DNA of 64,000 nucleotides, taken from the NCBI RefSeq assembly GCF_021018895.1, contig NC_079372.1, positions 16,210,318 to 16,274,317 on the forward strand, given 5' to 3'. Below are positions 24,245 to 38,560 of the stretch, in pieces (the first letter of the stretch is position 1; each line of letters opens with the position of its first letter). The position numbers and the translations under genes were made by a program. The DNA comes from Seriola aureovittata. Taxonomy: Eukaryota; Chordata; Actinopteri; Carangiformes; Carangidae. The notes under the pieces were generated by a model. That model saw only the letters and a list, made by a program, of their open reading frames with translations. It did not search any database and was not told the origin of the DNA.

Positions 24245-27200
24245 TTTTTTTTTTTTTACCATACTATACTATGTCGTTTTTTTCACTTTCTAGGCCTAAC
24301 TATACTATGTCTTTTTTTTTACTTTTAAGGTCTTCCTATACCATGACGTATTTATACCTTATTATACTATGACGTTTTTTTTATGTTTTCATGCTTTATT
24401 ATACTATGTAATTTTTTCACTTTTTTCAACATACTATACTATGACGTTTTTTCATGCCTAATTACACTATATCGTTTTTTTTTTTATCATACTATATACT
24501 ATGACGTTTTTATACCTTACTTTACTATGACGTCTTTATACCTTTATACCTTAGTATACTATGACACCTTTATACCTTAGTATACTATGACATTTTTTTA
24601 TGTTTTTATGCCTTTTTACACTGTCATTTTTTCGAATTTTTTGCCATACTATACTATGTCGTTTTTTTCACTTTTTAGGCCTAACTATACTATGTCATTT
24701 TTTTTACTTTTAAGGTCTTCCTATACCATGACGTGTTTATACCTTACTATGCTATGACGTTTTTTTGATGTTTTCATGCTTTATTATACTATGTAATTTT
24801 TTCACTTTTTTTCACCGTACTATACTATGACGTTTTTTCATGCCTAATTACACTATATCGTTTTTTGTTTTTTTTATCATACGATACTATGACGTTTTTA
24901 TACCTTACTTTACTATGACATCTTTATACCTTAGTATACTATGACGTTTTTTGATGTTTTTATGCCTTATCACACTATGCCATTTTTTCGCTTTTTTTGC
25001 CATACTATACTATGTCTTTTTTTTTTTTTTACTTTTAAGGTCTTCCTAAACCATGACGTCTTTATACCTTACTATACTATGACGTTTTTTGATTTTTTTT
25101 TATGCTTTATTATATCGTTTTTTTTCACTTTTTTTGCCATTGTATACTATGATTTTTTTTTCACTTTTAAGACCTTGCTATATTATGACATCTTTATACC
25201 TTTTTATACCATGACGTTTTTTTGATGTTTTCATGCCTTATTATACTATGTAATTTTTTCACTTTTTTTCACCATACTATACTATGACGTTTTTATACCT
25301 TACTTTACTATGACTTCTTCATACTTTAGTATACTAGGACGTTTTTTGATGTTTTTATGCGTTATTACACTATGTAATTTTTTCGCTTTTTTTGCCATAC
25401 TATACTATGTCGGTTTTTTCACTTTCTAGGCCTAACTATACTATATCTTTTTTTTTTACTTTTAAGGTCTTCCTAAACCATGACGTCTTTATACCTTACT
25501 ATACTATGACGTTTTTTGATTTTTTATGCTTTATTATATTATATCGTTTTTTTTTTACTTTTTTTGCCATTGTATACTATGTTTTTTTTTCACTTTTAAG
25601 ACCTTGCTATATTATGACATCTTTATACCTTTTTATACCATGACGTTTTTTTTGATGTTTTCATGCCTTATTATACAATGTAATTTTTTCACTTTTTTTC
25701 ACCATACTATACTATGACGTTTTTATACCTTACTTTACTATGACTTCTTCATACTTTAGTATACTATGACGTTTTTTTGATGTTTTTATGCGTTATTACA
25801 CTGTAATTTTTTCGCTTTTTTTGCCATACTATACTATGTCGGTTTTTTCACTTTCTAGGCCTAACTATACTATATCTTTTTTTTTTTTTTTTACTTTTAA
25901 GATCTTCCTATACCATGAAGTATTTATACCTAACTATACTATGACGTTTTTTTGATGTTTTCATGCTTTATTATACTATGTAATTATTTCACTTTTTTCA
26001 ACATACTATACTATGACGTTTTTTTATGCCTAATTACACTATATCGTTTTTTTTTTTTTTTTTTACCGTACTATACTATGACGTTTTTATACCTTACTTT
26101 ACTATGACGTCTTTATACCTTAGTATACTATGACATTTTTTGATGTTTTTATGCCTTTTTACACTGTGTCATTTTTTTGCTTTTTTTGCCATACTATACT
26201 ATGTCGTTTTTTTCACGTTTTAGGCCTAACTATACTATGTCATTTTTTTTTCTTTTAAGGCCTTCCTATACTATGACGTATTTATACCTTATTATACTAT
26301 GACGTTTTTTTATGTTTTCATGCTTTATTATACTATGTAATTTTTTCACTTTTTTCAATATACTATACTATGACGTTTTTTTATGCCTAATTACACTATA
26401 TCGTTTTTGTTTTTTTACCATACTATACTATGACGTTGCTATACCTTACTTTACTATGACTTCTTCATACTTTAGTATACTATGACGTTTTTTGATGTTT
26501 TTAGGCGTTATTACACTATGTAATTTTTTCGCTTTTTTTGCCATACTATACTATGTCGGTTTTTTCACTTTCTAGGCCTAACTATACTATGTCTTTTTTT
26601 TTACTTTTAAGATCTTCCTATACCATGACATATTTATACCTTACTATACTATGACCTTTTTTTGATGTTTTCATGCTTTATTATACTATGTAATTTTTTC
26701 ACTTTTTTTTACCGTACTATACTATGACGTTTTTTCATACCTAATTACACTATATCGTTTTTTTTTTATCATACTATACTATGACGTTTTTATACCTTAC
26801 TTTACTATGACTTCTTCATACTTTAGTATACTATGACTTTTTTTGATGTTTTTATGCGTTATTACACTGTAATTTTTTCGCTTTTTTTGCCATACTATAC
26901 TATGTCGGTTTTTTCACTTTCTAGGCCTAACTATACTATATCTTTTTTTTTTTTTACTTTTAAGATCTTCCTATACCATGAAGTATTTATACCTTACTAT
27001 ACTATGACGTTTTTTTGATGTTTTCATGCTTTATTATACTATGTAATTTTTTCACTTTTTTTTACCGTACTATACTATGACGTTTTTTCATACCTAATTA
27101 CACTATATCGTTTTTTTTTTTATCATACTATACTATGACGTTTTTATACCTTACTTTACTATGACGTCTTTATACCTTAGTATACTATGACATTTTTTGA

Positions 27201-27996
27201 TGTTTTTATGCCTTTTTACACTGTAATTTTTTCGCTTTTTTTGCCATACTATACTATGTCGTTTTTTTCACTTTCTAGGCCTAACTATACTATGTCATTT
27301 TTTTTACTTTTAAGGTCTTCCTATACCATGACGTATTTATACCTTACTATACTATGACGTTTTTTTGATGTTTTCATGCTTTATTATACAATGTAATTTT
27401 TTCACTTTTTTTTACCATACTATACTATGACGGTTTTTTTCACTTTTAAGACCTTGCTATATTATGACATCTTTATACCATTTTATACTATGAAGTTTTT
27501 TTGGTGTTTTCATGCCTATGTAATTTTTTCATTTTTTCTCATGATGCTTTTATACCTTACTAAACCATGACATCTTTATACCTTACTTATACTATGATGT
27601 TTTTTTATGCCTAATTACACTATATCGTTTTTTTTTTTCACCATACTATACTATGATGTTTTTATACCTTACTTTAGTATGACATCTTTATACCTTACTT
27701 TACTATGACGTGTTTATACCATATTATTCCATGACTTTTTTTTCTATGTTTTTATTCCTTATTATACTGTCATTTAAAAAAAAAAAAAAAAAAATTTTGC
27801 CATATTATACTATGTTGTTTTTTCACTTTCTTCACCTTACTATACTATGTCATTTTTCCCCTTTAAAGGCCTATTTTTTTTTCACTTTTTTGCCATACTA
27901 TAATCTTTCGTTTCATTCACTTTTTAGGCCATACTATACTATGTCGTTTTTTTCAGTTTTTTTGGTATACTAAACCATAACGTCTTTATGCCTTAC

Positions 27997-28409
27997 CAAA
28001 GATCCTCTATACAGAAGATACCGCATTACAGGCACCAGTGGTATGATATGGGACATAGTTCCGGTCTCATAAGTGGGCGTTGTCCCTCATCCCCACCCTC
28101 AAGCCAAGGCAACTAGCATGAAATGTGACAGTAGCTAATATTAAAATCTATCCCTGTCTAGACTTACCTCTCTGCATCCTTTGGAAAAGTAAACGACATC
28201 TGATCAGCCCAGTACAAAGTCATGTCAATTTAGTAGGCTAATAATCCATTTTATCAATTGTTAAGCAATGTAACAAGTTTTATTTAAGTTTTAAAGTTTA
28301 ATCCATGGTTTCACGTATAGGTTAGTCAATCCAAAAATAACTCTGGTCCATCTAAACATCTCGTCATCAGTTGGCAAACGATGCCAGCAGTTGACAGATC
28401 TCGCAAGAG
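27997..28409. repeat. 413-bp non-satellite module, copy 1
   Basis: Between satellite ending CTTTATGCCTTAC and satellite resuming TTTTTTGATG lies a compositionally normal block that begins AAAGATCCTCTATACAGAAG and ends GACAGATCTCGCAAGAG. It recurs without visible change at three more places in the array. It has no inverted ends and no long open frame. On the minus strand it carries a strong splice-donor match (AG/GTAAGT, at 28,162-28,168). Its origin is unknown to me. Upstream satellite is shared with copies 3 and 4, while the downstream satellite differs from the other three copies. Confidence 0.9.
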
Positions 28410-29147
28410 TTTTTTGATGTTTTTATGCCTTTTTACACTGTGTCATTTTTTTGCTTTTTTTGCCATACTATACTATGTTGGTTTTTTCACTTTCTAGGCC
28501 TAACTATACTGTCTTTTTTTTTACTTTTAAGATCTTCCTATACCATGACGTATTTATACTTTACTATACTATGTCGTTTTTTTCACTTTCTAGGCCTAAC
28601 TATACTATGTCTTTTTTTTTACTTTTAAGATCTTCCTATACCATGACATATTTATACCTTACTATACTATGACCTTTTTTTTTGATGTTTTCATGCTTTA
28701 TTATACTATGTAATTTTTTCACTTTTTTTTCACCGTACTATACTATGACGTTTTTTCATGCCTAATTACACTATATCGTTTTTTTTTTTTACCATACTAT
28801 ACTATGATGTTTTTATACCTTACTTTAGTATGACATCTTTATACCTTACTTTACTATGACGTGTTTATACCATATTATTCCATGACTTTTTTTTCTATGT
28901 TTTTATTCCTTATTATACTGTCATTTAAAAAAAAAAAAAAAAAAATTTTGCCATATTATACTATGTTGTTTTTTCACTTTCTTCACCTTACTATACTATG
29001 TCATTTTTCCCCTTTAAAGGCCTATTTTTTTTTCACTTTTTTGCCATACTATAATCTTTCGTTTCATTCACTTTTTAGGCCATACTATACTATGTCGTTT
29101 TTTTCAGTTTTTTTGGTATACTAAACCATAACGTCTTTATGCCTTAC

Positions 29148-29560
29148 CAAAGATCCTCTATACAGAAGATACCGCATTACAGGCACCAGTGGTATGATAT
29201 GGGACATAGTTCCGGTCTCATAAGTGGGCGTTGTCCCTCATCCCCACCCTCAAGCCAAGGCAACTAGCATGAAATGTGACAGTAGCTAATATTAAAATCT
29301 ATCCCTGTCTAGACTTACCTCTCTGCATCCTTTGGAAAAGTAAACGACATCTGATCAGCCCAGTACAAAGTCATGTCAATTTAGTAGGCTAATAATCCAT
29401 TTTATCAATTGTTAAGCAATGTAACAAGTTTTATTTAAGTTTTAAAGTTTAATCCATGGTTTCACGTATAGGTTAGTCAATCCAAAAATAACTCTGGTCC
29501 ATCTAAACATCTCGTCATCAGTTGGCAAACGATGCCAGCAGTTGACAGATCTCGCAAGAG
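29148..29560. repeat. 413-bp non-satellite module, copy 2
   Basis: Same sequence as copy 1, displaced by 1,151 bp, together with the satellite just upstream (from about 28,785) that holds an 18-19 bp A-run. Copies 1 and 2 look like a direct tandem duplication of a unit of about 1.15 kb. Confidence 0.9.
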
Positions 29561-32500
29561 TTTTTTGATGTTTTTTTGCCGTATTATACTATGTAATTTT
29601 TTCGCTTTTTTTGCCATACTATACTATGTCGGTTTTTTCACTTTCTAGGCCTAACTAAACTGTCTTTTTTTTTTACTTTTAAGATCTTCCTATACCATGA
29701 CGTATTTATACTTTACTATACTATGTCGTTTTTTTCACTTTCTAGGCCTAACTATACTATGTCTTTTTTTTTTACTTTTAAGATCTTCCTATACCATGAC
29801 ATATTTATACCTTACTATACTATGACCTTTTTTTTTGATGTTTTCATGCTTTATTATACTATGTAATTTTTTCACTTTTTTTTCACCGTACTATACTATG
29901 ACGTTTTTTCATGCCTAATTACACTATATCGGTTTTTTTTTTATCATACTATACTATGACGTTTTTATACCTTACTTTACTATGACGTCTTTATACCTTA
30001 GTATACTATGACGTTTTTTTGATGTTTTCATGCTTTATTATACTATGTAATTTTTTCGCTTTTTTTGCCATACTATACTATGTCGTTTTTTTCACTTTCT
30101 AGGCCTAACTATACTATGTCTTTTTTTTTACTTTTAAGGTCTTCCTATACCATGACGTATTTATACCTTATTATACTATGACGTTTTTTTGATATTTTCA
30201 TGCTTTATTATACTATGTAATTTTTTCACTTTTTTCAACATACTATACTATGACGTTTTTTCATGCCTAATTACACTATATCGTATTTTTTTTTATCATA
30301 CTATACTATGACGTTTTTATACCTTACTTTACTATGACGTCTTTATACCTTAGTATACTATGACATTTTTTGATGTTTTTATGCCTTTTTACACTGTCAT
30401 TTTTTCGAATTTTTTGCCATACTATACTATGTCATTTTTTTCACTTTTTAGGCCTAACTATACTGCCATTTTTTTTACTTTTAAGGTCTTCCTATACCAT
30501 GACGTATTTATACCTTACTATACTGTGACCTTTTTTTGATGTTTTCATGCTTTATTATACTATGTAATTTTTTCGCTTTTTTTGCCATACTATATTATGT
30601 CTTTTTTTTCACTTTCTAGGCCTAACTATACTATGTCTTTTTTTTTACTTTTAAGGTCTTCCTATACCATGACGTATTTATACCTTATTATACTATGACG
30701 TTTTTTTGATGTTTTCATGCTTTATTATACTATGTAATTTTTTCGCTTTTTTTGCCATACTATACTATGACGTTTTTTTATGCCTAATTACAATATATCG
30801 TTTTTTTTTTTTTTTTTACCGTACTATACGATGACGTTTTTATACCTTACTTTACTATGACGTCTTTATACCTTAGTATACTATGACATTTTTTGATGTT
30901 TTTATGCCTTTTTACACTGTCATTTTTTTGCTTTTTTTGCCATACTATACTATGTCGTTTTTTTCACGTTTTAGGCCTAACTATACTATGTCATTTTTTT
31001 TTCTTTTAAGGCCTTCCTATACTATGACGTATTTATACCTTATTATACTATGACGTTTTTTTTATGTTTTCATGCTTTATTATACTATGTCATTTTTTCA
31101 CTTTTTTCAATATACTATACTATGACGTTTTTTTATACCTAATTACACTATATCGTTTTTGTTTTTTTACCATACTATACTATGACGTTGCTATACCTTA
31201 CTTTACTATGACTTCTTCATACTTTAGTATACTATGACGTTTTTTGATGTTTTTAGGCGTTATTACACCATGTAATTTTTTCGCTTTTTTTGCCATACTA
31301 TACTATGTCGGTTTTTTCACTTTCTAGGCCTAACTATACTATGTCTTTTTTTTTTACTTTTAAGATCTTCCTATACCATGACTTATTTATACCTTACTAT
31401 ACTATGACCTTTTTTTTGATGTTTTCATGCTTTATTATACTATGTAATTTTTTCACTTTTTTTTACCGTACTATACTATGACGTTTTTTCATGCCTAATT
31501 ACACTATATCGTTTTTTTTTTTTATCATACTATACTATGACGTTTTTATACCTTACTTTACTATGACGTCTTTATACCTTAGTATACTATGACGTTTTTT
31601 TGATGTTTTCATGCTTTATTATACTATGTAATTTTTTCGCTTTTTTTGCCATACTATACTATGTCGTTTTTTTCACTTTCTAGGCCTAACTATACTATGT
31701 CTTTTTTTTTTACTTTTAAGGTCTTCCTATACCATGACGTATTTATACCTTACTATACTATGACCTTTTTTTGATGTTTTCATGCTTTATTATACTATGT
31801 AATTTTTTCACTTTTTTCAACATACTATACTATGACGTTTTTTCATGCCTAATTACACTATATCGTTTTTTTTTTTATCATACTATACTATGACGTTTTT
31901 ATACCTTACTTTACTATGACGTCTTTATACCTTAGTATACTATGACGTTTTTTTGATGTTTTCATGCTTTATTATACTATGTAATTTTTTCGCTTTTTTT
32001 GCCATACTATACTATGTCGTTTTTTTCACTTTCTAGGCCTAACTATACTATGTCTTTTTTTTTACTTTTAAGGTCTTCCTATACCATGACGTATTTATAC
32101 CTTATTATACTATGACGTTTTTTTGATGTTTTCATGCTTTATTATACTATGTAATTTTTTCACTTTTTTTTACCATACTATACTATGACGTTTTTTTGAT
32201 TTTTTCATGCTTTATTATACTATGTTGTTTTTTCACTTTTTTCAATATACTATACTATGACGTTTTTATACCTTACTTTACTATGACGTCTTTATACCTT
32301 AGTATACTATGACGTTTTTTTGATGTTTTTATGCTTTATTATACTATGTAATTTTTTCGCTTTTTTTGCCATACTATACTATGTCGTTTTTTTCACTTTT
32401 TAGGCCTAACTATACTATGTCATTTTTTTTTCTTTTAAGGCCTTCCTATACTATGACGTATTTATACCTTATTATACTATGACGTTTTTTTGATGTTTTC

Positions 32501-32994
32501 ATGCTTTATTATACTATGTAATTTTTTCATTTTTTCTCATGATGCTTTTATACCTTACTAAACCATGACATCTTTATACCTTACTTATACTATGATGTTT
32601 TTTTATGCCTAATTACACTATATCGTTTTTTTTTTCACCATACTATACTATGATGTTTTTATACCTTACTTTAGTATGACATCTTTATACCTTACTTTAC
32701 TATGACGTGTTTATACCATATTATTCCATGACTTTTTTTTCTATGTTTTTATTCCTTATTATACTGTCATTTAAAAAAAAAAAAAAAAAAATTTTGCCAT
32801 ATTATACTATGTTGTTTTTTCACTTTCTTCACCTTACTATACTATGTCATTTTTCCCCTTTAAAGGCCTATTTTTTTTTCACTTTTTTTGCCATACTATA
32901 ATCTTTCGTTTCATTCACTTTTTAGGCCATACTATACTATGTCGTTTTTTTCAGTTTTTTTGGTATACTAAACCATAACGTCTTTATGCCTTAC

Positions 32995-33407
32995 CAAAGA
33001 TCCTCTATACAGAAGATACCGCATTACAGGCACCAGTGGTATGATATGGGACATAGTTCCGGTCTCATAAGTGGGCGTTGTCCCTCATCCCCACCCTCAA
33101 GCCAAGGCAACTAGCATGAAATGTGACAGTAGCTAATATTAAAATCTATCCCTGTCTAGACTTACCTCTCTGCATCCTTTGGAAAAGTAAACGACATCTG
33201 ATCAGCCCAGTACAAAGTCATGTCAATTTAGTAGGCTAATAATCCATTTTATCAATTGTTAAGCAATGTAACAAGTTTTATTTAAGTTTTAAAGTTTAAT
33301 CCATGGTTTCACGTATAGGTTAGTCAATCCAAAAATAACTCTGGTCCATCTAAACATCTCGTCATCAGTTGGCAAACGATGCCAGCAGTTGACAGATCTC
33401 GCAAGAG
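32995..33407. repeat. 413-bp non-satellite module, copy 3
   Basis: Same sequence as copies 1 and 2. The shared upstream satellite begins about 32,515 (TTTTTTCATTTTTTCTCATG). The downstream junction (TTTTTTTGCCGTATTATAC) matches copies 2 and 4. Confidence 0.9.
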
Positions 33408-35399
33408 TTTTTTGATGTTTTTTTGCCGTATTATACTATGTAATTTTTTCGCTTTTTTTGCCATACTATACTATGTTGGTTTTTTCACTTTCTAGGCCTA
33501 ACTATACTGTCTTTTTTTTTTACTTTTAAGATCTTCCTATACCATGACGTATTTATACTTTACTATACTATGACCTTTTTTTGATGTTTTCATGCTTTAT
33601 TATACTTTGTAATTTTTTCACTTTTTTTCACCATACTATACTATGATGTTTTTTCATGCCTAATTACACTATATCGTTTTTTTTTTTATCATACTATACT
33701 ATGACGTTTTTATACCTTACTTTACTATGACGTCTTTATACCTTAGTATACTATGACATTTTTTGATGTTTTTATGCCTTTTTACACTGTCATTTTTTCG
33801 AATTTTTTTGCCATACTATACTATGTCGTTTTTTTCACTTTCTAGGCCTAACTATACTATGTCTTTTTTTTTACTTTTAAGGTCTTCCTATACCATGACG
33901 TATTTATACCTTATTATACTATGACGTTTTTTTTATGTTTTTATGCTTTATTATACTATGTAATTTTTTCGCTTTTTTTGCCATACTATACTATGTCGTT
34001 TTTTTCACTTTCTAGGCCTAACTATACTATGTCTTTTTTTTTTACTTTTAAGATCTTCCTATACCATGACGTATTTATACCTTACTATACTATGACGTTT
34101 TTTTGATGTTTTCATGGTTTATTATACTATGTAATTTTTTCACTTTTTTCAACATACTATACTATGACGTTTTTTCATGCCTAATTACACTATATCGTTT
34201 TTTTTTTTATCATACTATACTATGACGTTTTTATACCTTACTTTACTATGACGTCTTTATACCTTAGTATACTATGACATTTTTTGATGTTTTTATGCCT
34301 TTTTACACTGTCATTTTTTCGAATTTTTTGCCATACTATACTATGTCGTTTTTTTCACTTTTTAGGCCTAACTATACTATGTCAATTTTTTTACTTTTAA
34401 GGATTTCCTATACCATGACGTATTTATACCTTACTATACTATGACGTTTTTTTGATGTTTTCATGGTTTATTATACTATGTAATTTTTTCGCTTTTTTTG
34501 CCATACTATACTATGTCGTTTTTTTCACTTTCTAGGCCTAACTATACTATGTCTTTTTTTTTACTTTTAAGGTCTTCCTATACCATGACGTATTTATACC
34601 TTATTATACTATGACGTTTTTTTTATGTTTTCATGCTTTATTATACTATGTAATTTTTTCACTTTTTTCAACATACTATACTATGACGTTTTTTTATGCC
34701 TAATTACACTATATCGTTTTTGTTTTTTTACCATACTATACTATGACGTTTTTATACCTTACTTTACTATGACTTCTTCATACTTTAGTATACTATGACG
34801 TTTTTTCATGCCTAATTACACTATATCGTTTTTTTTTTTTTATCATACTATACTATGACGTTATTATACCTTACTTTACTATGACGTCTTTATACCTTAG
34901 TATACTATGACATTTTTTGATGTTTTTATGCCTTTTTACACTGTCATTTTTTCGCTTTTTTTGCCATACTATACTATGTCGTTTTTTTCACTTTTTAGGC
35001 CTTCCTATACCATGACGTATTTATACCTTACTATACTATGACGTTTTTTTTATGTTTTCATGCTTTATTATACTATGTAATTTTTTCACTTTTTTTCACC
35101 ATACTATACTATGACGTTTTTTCATGCCTAATTACACTATATCGTTTTTTTTGTTTGTTTTTTTTTACCATACTATGCTATGACGTTTTTATACCTTACT
35201 TTACTATGACGTCTTTATACCTTAGTATACTATGACGTTTTTTGATGTTTTTATGCCTTATCACACTATGCCATTTTTTCGCTTTTTTTGCCATACTATA
35301 CTATGTCGGTTTTTTCACTTTTAAGGTCTTCCTATACCATGACGTATTTATACCTTATTGTACTATGACGTTTTTTTGATGTTTTCATGCTTTATTATA

Positions 35400-38300
35400 C
35401 TATGTAATTTTTTCGCTTTTTTTGCCATACTATACTATGACGTTTCTTTATGCCTAATTACACTATATCGTTTTTTTTTTTTTTTTACCGTACTATACGA
35501 TGACGTTTTTATACCTTACTTTACTATGACGTCTTTATACCTTAGTTTACTATGACATTTTTTGATGTTTTTATGCCTTTTTACACTGTGTCATTTTTTT
35601 GCTTTTTTTGCCATACTATACTATGTCGTTTTTTTCACGTTTTAGGCCTAACTATACTATGTCATTTTTTTTTCTTTTAAGGCCTTCCTATACTATGACG
35701 TATTTATACCTTATTATACTATGACGTTTTTTTTATGTTTTCATGCTTTATTATACTATGTAATTTTTTCACTTTTTTCAATATACTATACTATGACGTT
35801 TTTTTATGCCTAATTACACTATATCGTTTTTGTTTTTTTACCATACTATACTATGACGTTGCTATACCTTACTTTACTATGACTTCTTCATACTTTAGTA
35901 TACTATGACGTTTTTTGATGTTTTTAGGCGTTATTACACTATGTAATTTTTTCACTTTTTTTGCCATACTATACTATGTCGGTTTTTTCACTCTCTAGGC
36001 CTAACTATACTATGTCTTTTTTTTTTACTTTTAAGATCTTCCTATACCATGACGTATTTATACCTTACTATACTATGACCTTTTTTTTGATGTTTTCATG
36101 CTTTATTATACTATGTAATTTTTTCACTTTTTTTCACCGTACTATACTATGACGTTTTTTCATGCCTAATTACACTATATCGGTTTTTTTTTTATCATAC
36201 TATACTATGACGTTTTTATACCTTACTTTACTATGACGTCTTTATACCTTAGTATACTATGACATTTTTTGATGTTTTTATGCCTTTTTACACTGTCATT
36301 TTTTCGAATTTTTTGCCATACTATACTATGTCGTTTTTTTCACTTTTTAGGCCTAACTATACTATGTCATTTTTTTTACTTTTAAGGTCTTCCTATACCA
36401 TGACGTATTTATACCTTACTATACTATGACGTTTTTTTGATGTTTTCATGCTTTATTATACTATGTAATTTTTTCGCTTTTTTTGCCATACTATACTATG
36501 TCGTTTTTTTCACTTTCTAGGCCTAACTATACTATGTCTTTTTTTTTTACTTTTAAGGTCTTCCTATACCATGACGTATTTATACCTTATTATACTATGA
36601 CGTTTTTTTTATGTTTTCATGCTTTATTATACTATGTAATTTTTTCACTTTTTTCAACATACTATACTATGACGTTTTTTCATGCCTAATTACACTATAT
36701 CGTTTTTTTTTTTTTTTTATCATACTATACTATGACGTTTTTATACCTTACTTTACTATGACGTCTTTATACATTAGTATACTATGACATTTTTTGATGT
36801 TTTTATGCCTTTTTACACTGTCATTTTTTCGAATTTTTTGCCATACTATACTATGTCGTTTTTTTCACTTTCTAGGCCTAACTATACTATGTCTTTTTTT
36901 TTTTTACTTTTAAGATCTTCCTATACCATGACGTATTTATACCTTACTATACTATGACGTTTTTTTGATGTTTTCATGCTTTATTATACTATGTAATTTT
37001 TTCGCTTTTTTTGCCATACTATACTATGACGTTTCTTTATGCCTAATTACACTATATCGTTTTTTTTTTTTTTTTTACCGTACTATACGATGACGTTTTT
37101 ATACCTTACTTTACTATGACGTCTTTATACCTTAGTTTACTATGACATTTTTTGATGTTTTTATGCCTTTTTACACTGTGTCATTTTTTTGCTTTTTTTG
37201 CCATACTATACTATGTCGTTTTTTTCACGTTTTAGGCCTAACTATACTATGTCATTTTTTTTTCTTTTAAGGCCTTCCTATACTATGACGTATTTATACC
37301 TTATTATACTATGACGTTTTTTTTATGTTTTCATGCTTTATTATACTATGTAATTTTTTCACTTTTTTCAATATACTATACTATGACGTTTTTTTATGCC
37401 TAATTACACTATATCGTTTTTGTTTTTTTACCATACTATACTATGACGTTGCTATACCTTACTTTACTATGACGTCTTTATACCTTAGTATACTATGACG
37501 TTTTTTTGATGTTTTTAGGCGTTATTACACTATGTAATTTTTTCGCTTTTTTTGCCATACTATACTATGTCGGTTTTTTCACTCTCTAGGCCTAACTATA
37601 CTATGTCTTTTTTTTTTACTTTTAAGATCTTCCTATACCATGACGTATTTATACCTTACTATACTATGACCTTTTTTTGATGTTTTCATGCTTTATTATA
37701 CTATGTAATTTTTTCACTTTTTTTCACCGTACTATACTATGACGTTTTTTCATGCCTAATTACACTATATCGTTTTTTTTTTTTATCATACTATACTATG
37801 ACGTTTTTATACCTTACTTTACTATGACGTCTTTATACCTTAGTATACTATGACATTTTTTGATGTTTTTATGCCTTTTTACACTGTCATTTTTTCGAAT
37901 TTTTTGCCATACTATACTATGTCGTTTTTTTCACTTTTTAGGCCTAACTATACTATGTCATTTTTTTTACTTTTAAGGTCTTCCTATACCATGACGTATT
38001 TATACCTTACTATACTATGACGTTTTTTGATGTTTTCATGCTTTATTATACTATGTAATTTTTTCGCTTTTTTTGCCATACTATACTATGTCGTTTTTTT
38101 CACTTTCTAGGCCTAACTATACTATGTCTTTTTTTTTTACTTTTAAGGTCTTCCTATACCATGACGTATTTATACCTTATTATACTATGACGTTTTTTTT
38201 ATGTTTTCATGCTTTATTATACTATGTAATTTTTTCACTTTTTTCAACATACTATACTATGACGTTTTTTCATGCCTAATTACACTATATCGTTTTTTTT

Positions 38301-38560
38301 TTTTTTTTATCATACTATACTATGACGTTTTTATACCTTACTTTACTATGACGTCTTTATACATTAGTATACTATGACATTTTTTGATGTTTTTATGCCT
38401 TTTTACACTGTCATTTTTTCGAATTTTTTGCCATACTATACTATGTCGTTTTTTTCACTTTCTAGGCCTAACTATACTATGTCTTTTTTTTTTTTACTTT
38501 TAAGATCTTCCTATACCATGACGTATTTATACCTTACTATACTATGACGTTTTTTTGATG
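35400..38560. repeat. Tandem duplication of a ~1.59-kb satellite block
   Basis: The segment from about 35,400 to 36,980 is repeated at an offset of about 1,590 bp (about 36,990-38,560). Diagnostic matches include the variant GACGTTTCTTTATGCC (about 35,440 and 37,029), the variant TACCGTACTATACGATGACG, and identical sequence around 36,483 and 38,073. The two copies differ at a few sites, for example near 35,880 versus 37,470. Confidence 0.8.

Noticed and set aside
28162..28199. Minus-strand peptide MSFTFPKDAER before a splice donor, reminiscent of the FPKD motif of THAP domains
   Set aside because: The zinc-binding cysteines are absent, an in-frame stop lies close upstream, and eleven residues are too few to assign a domain.
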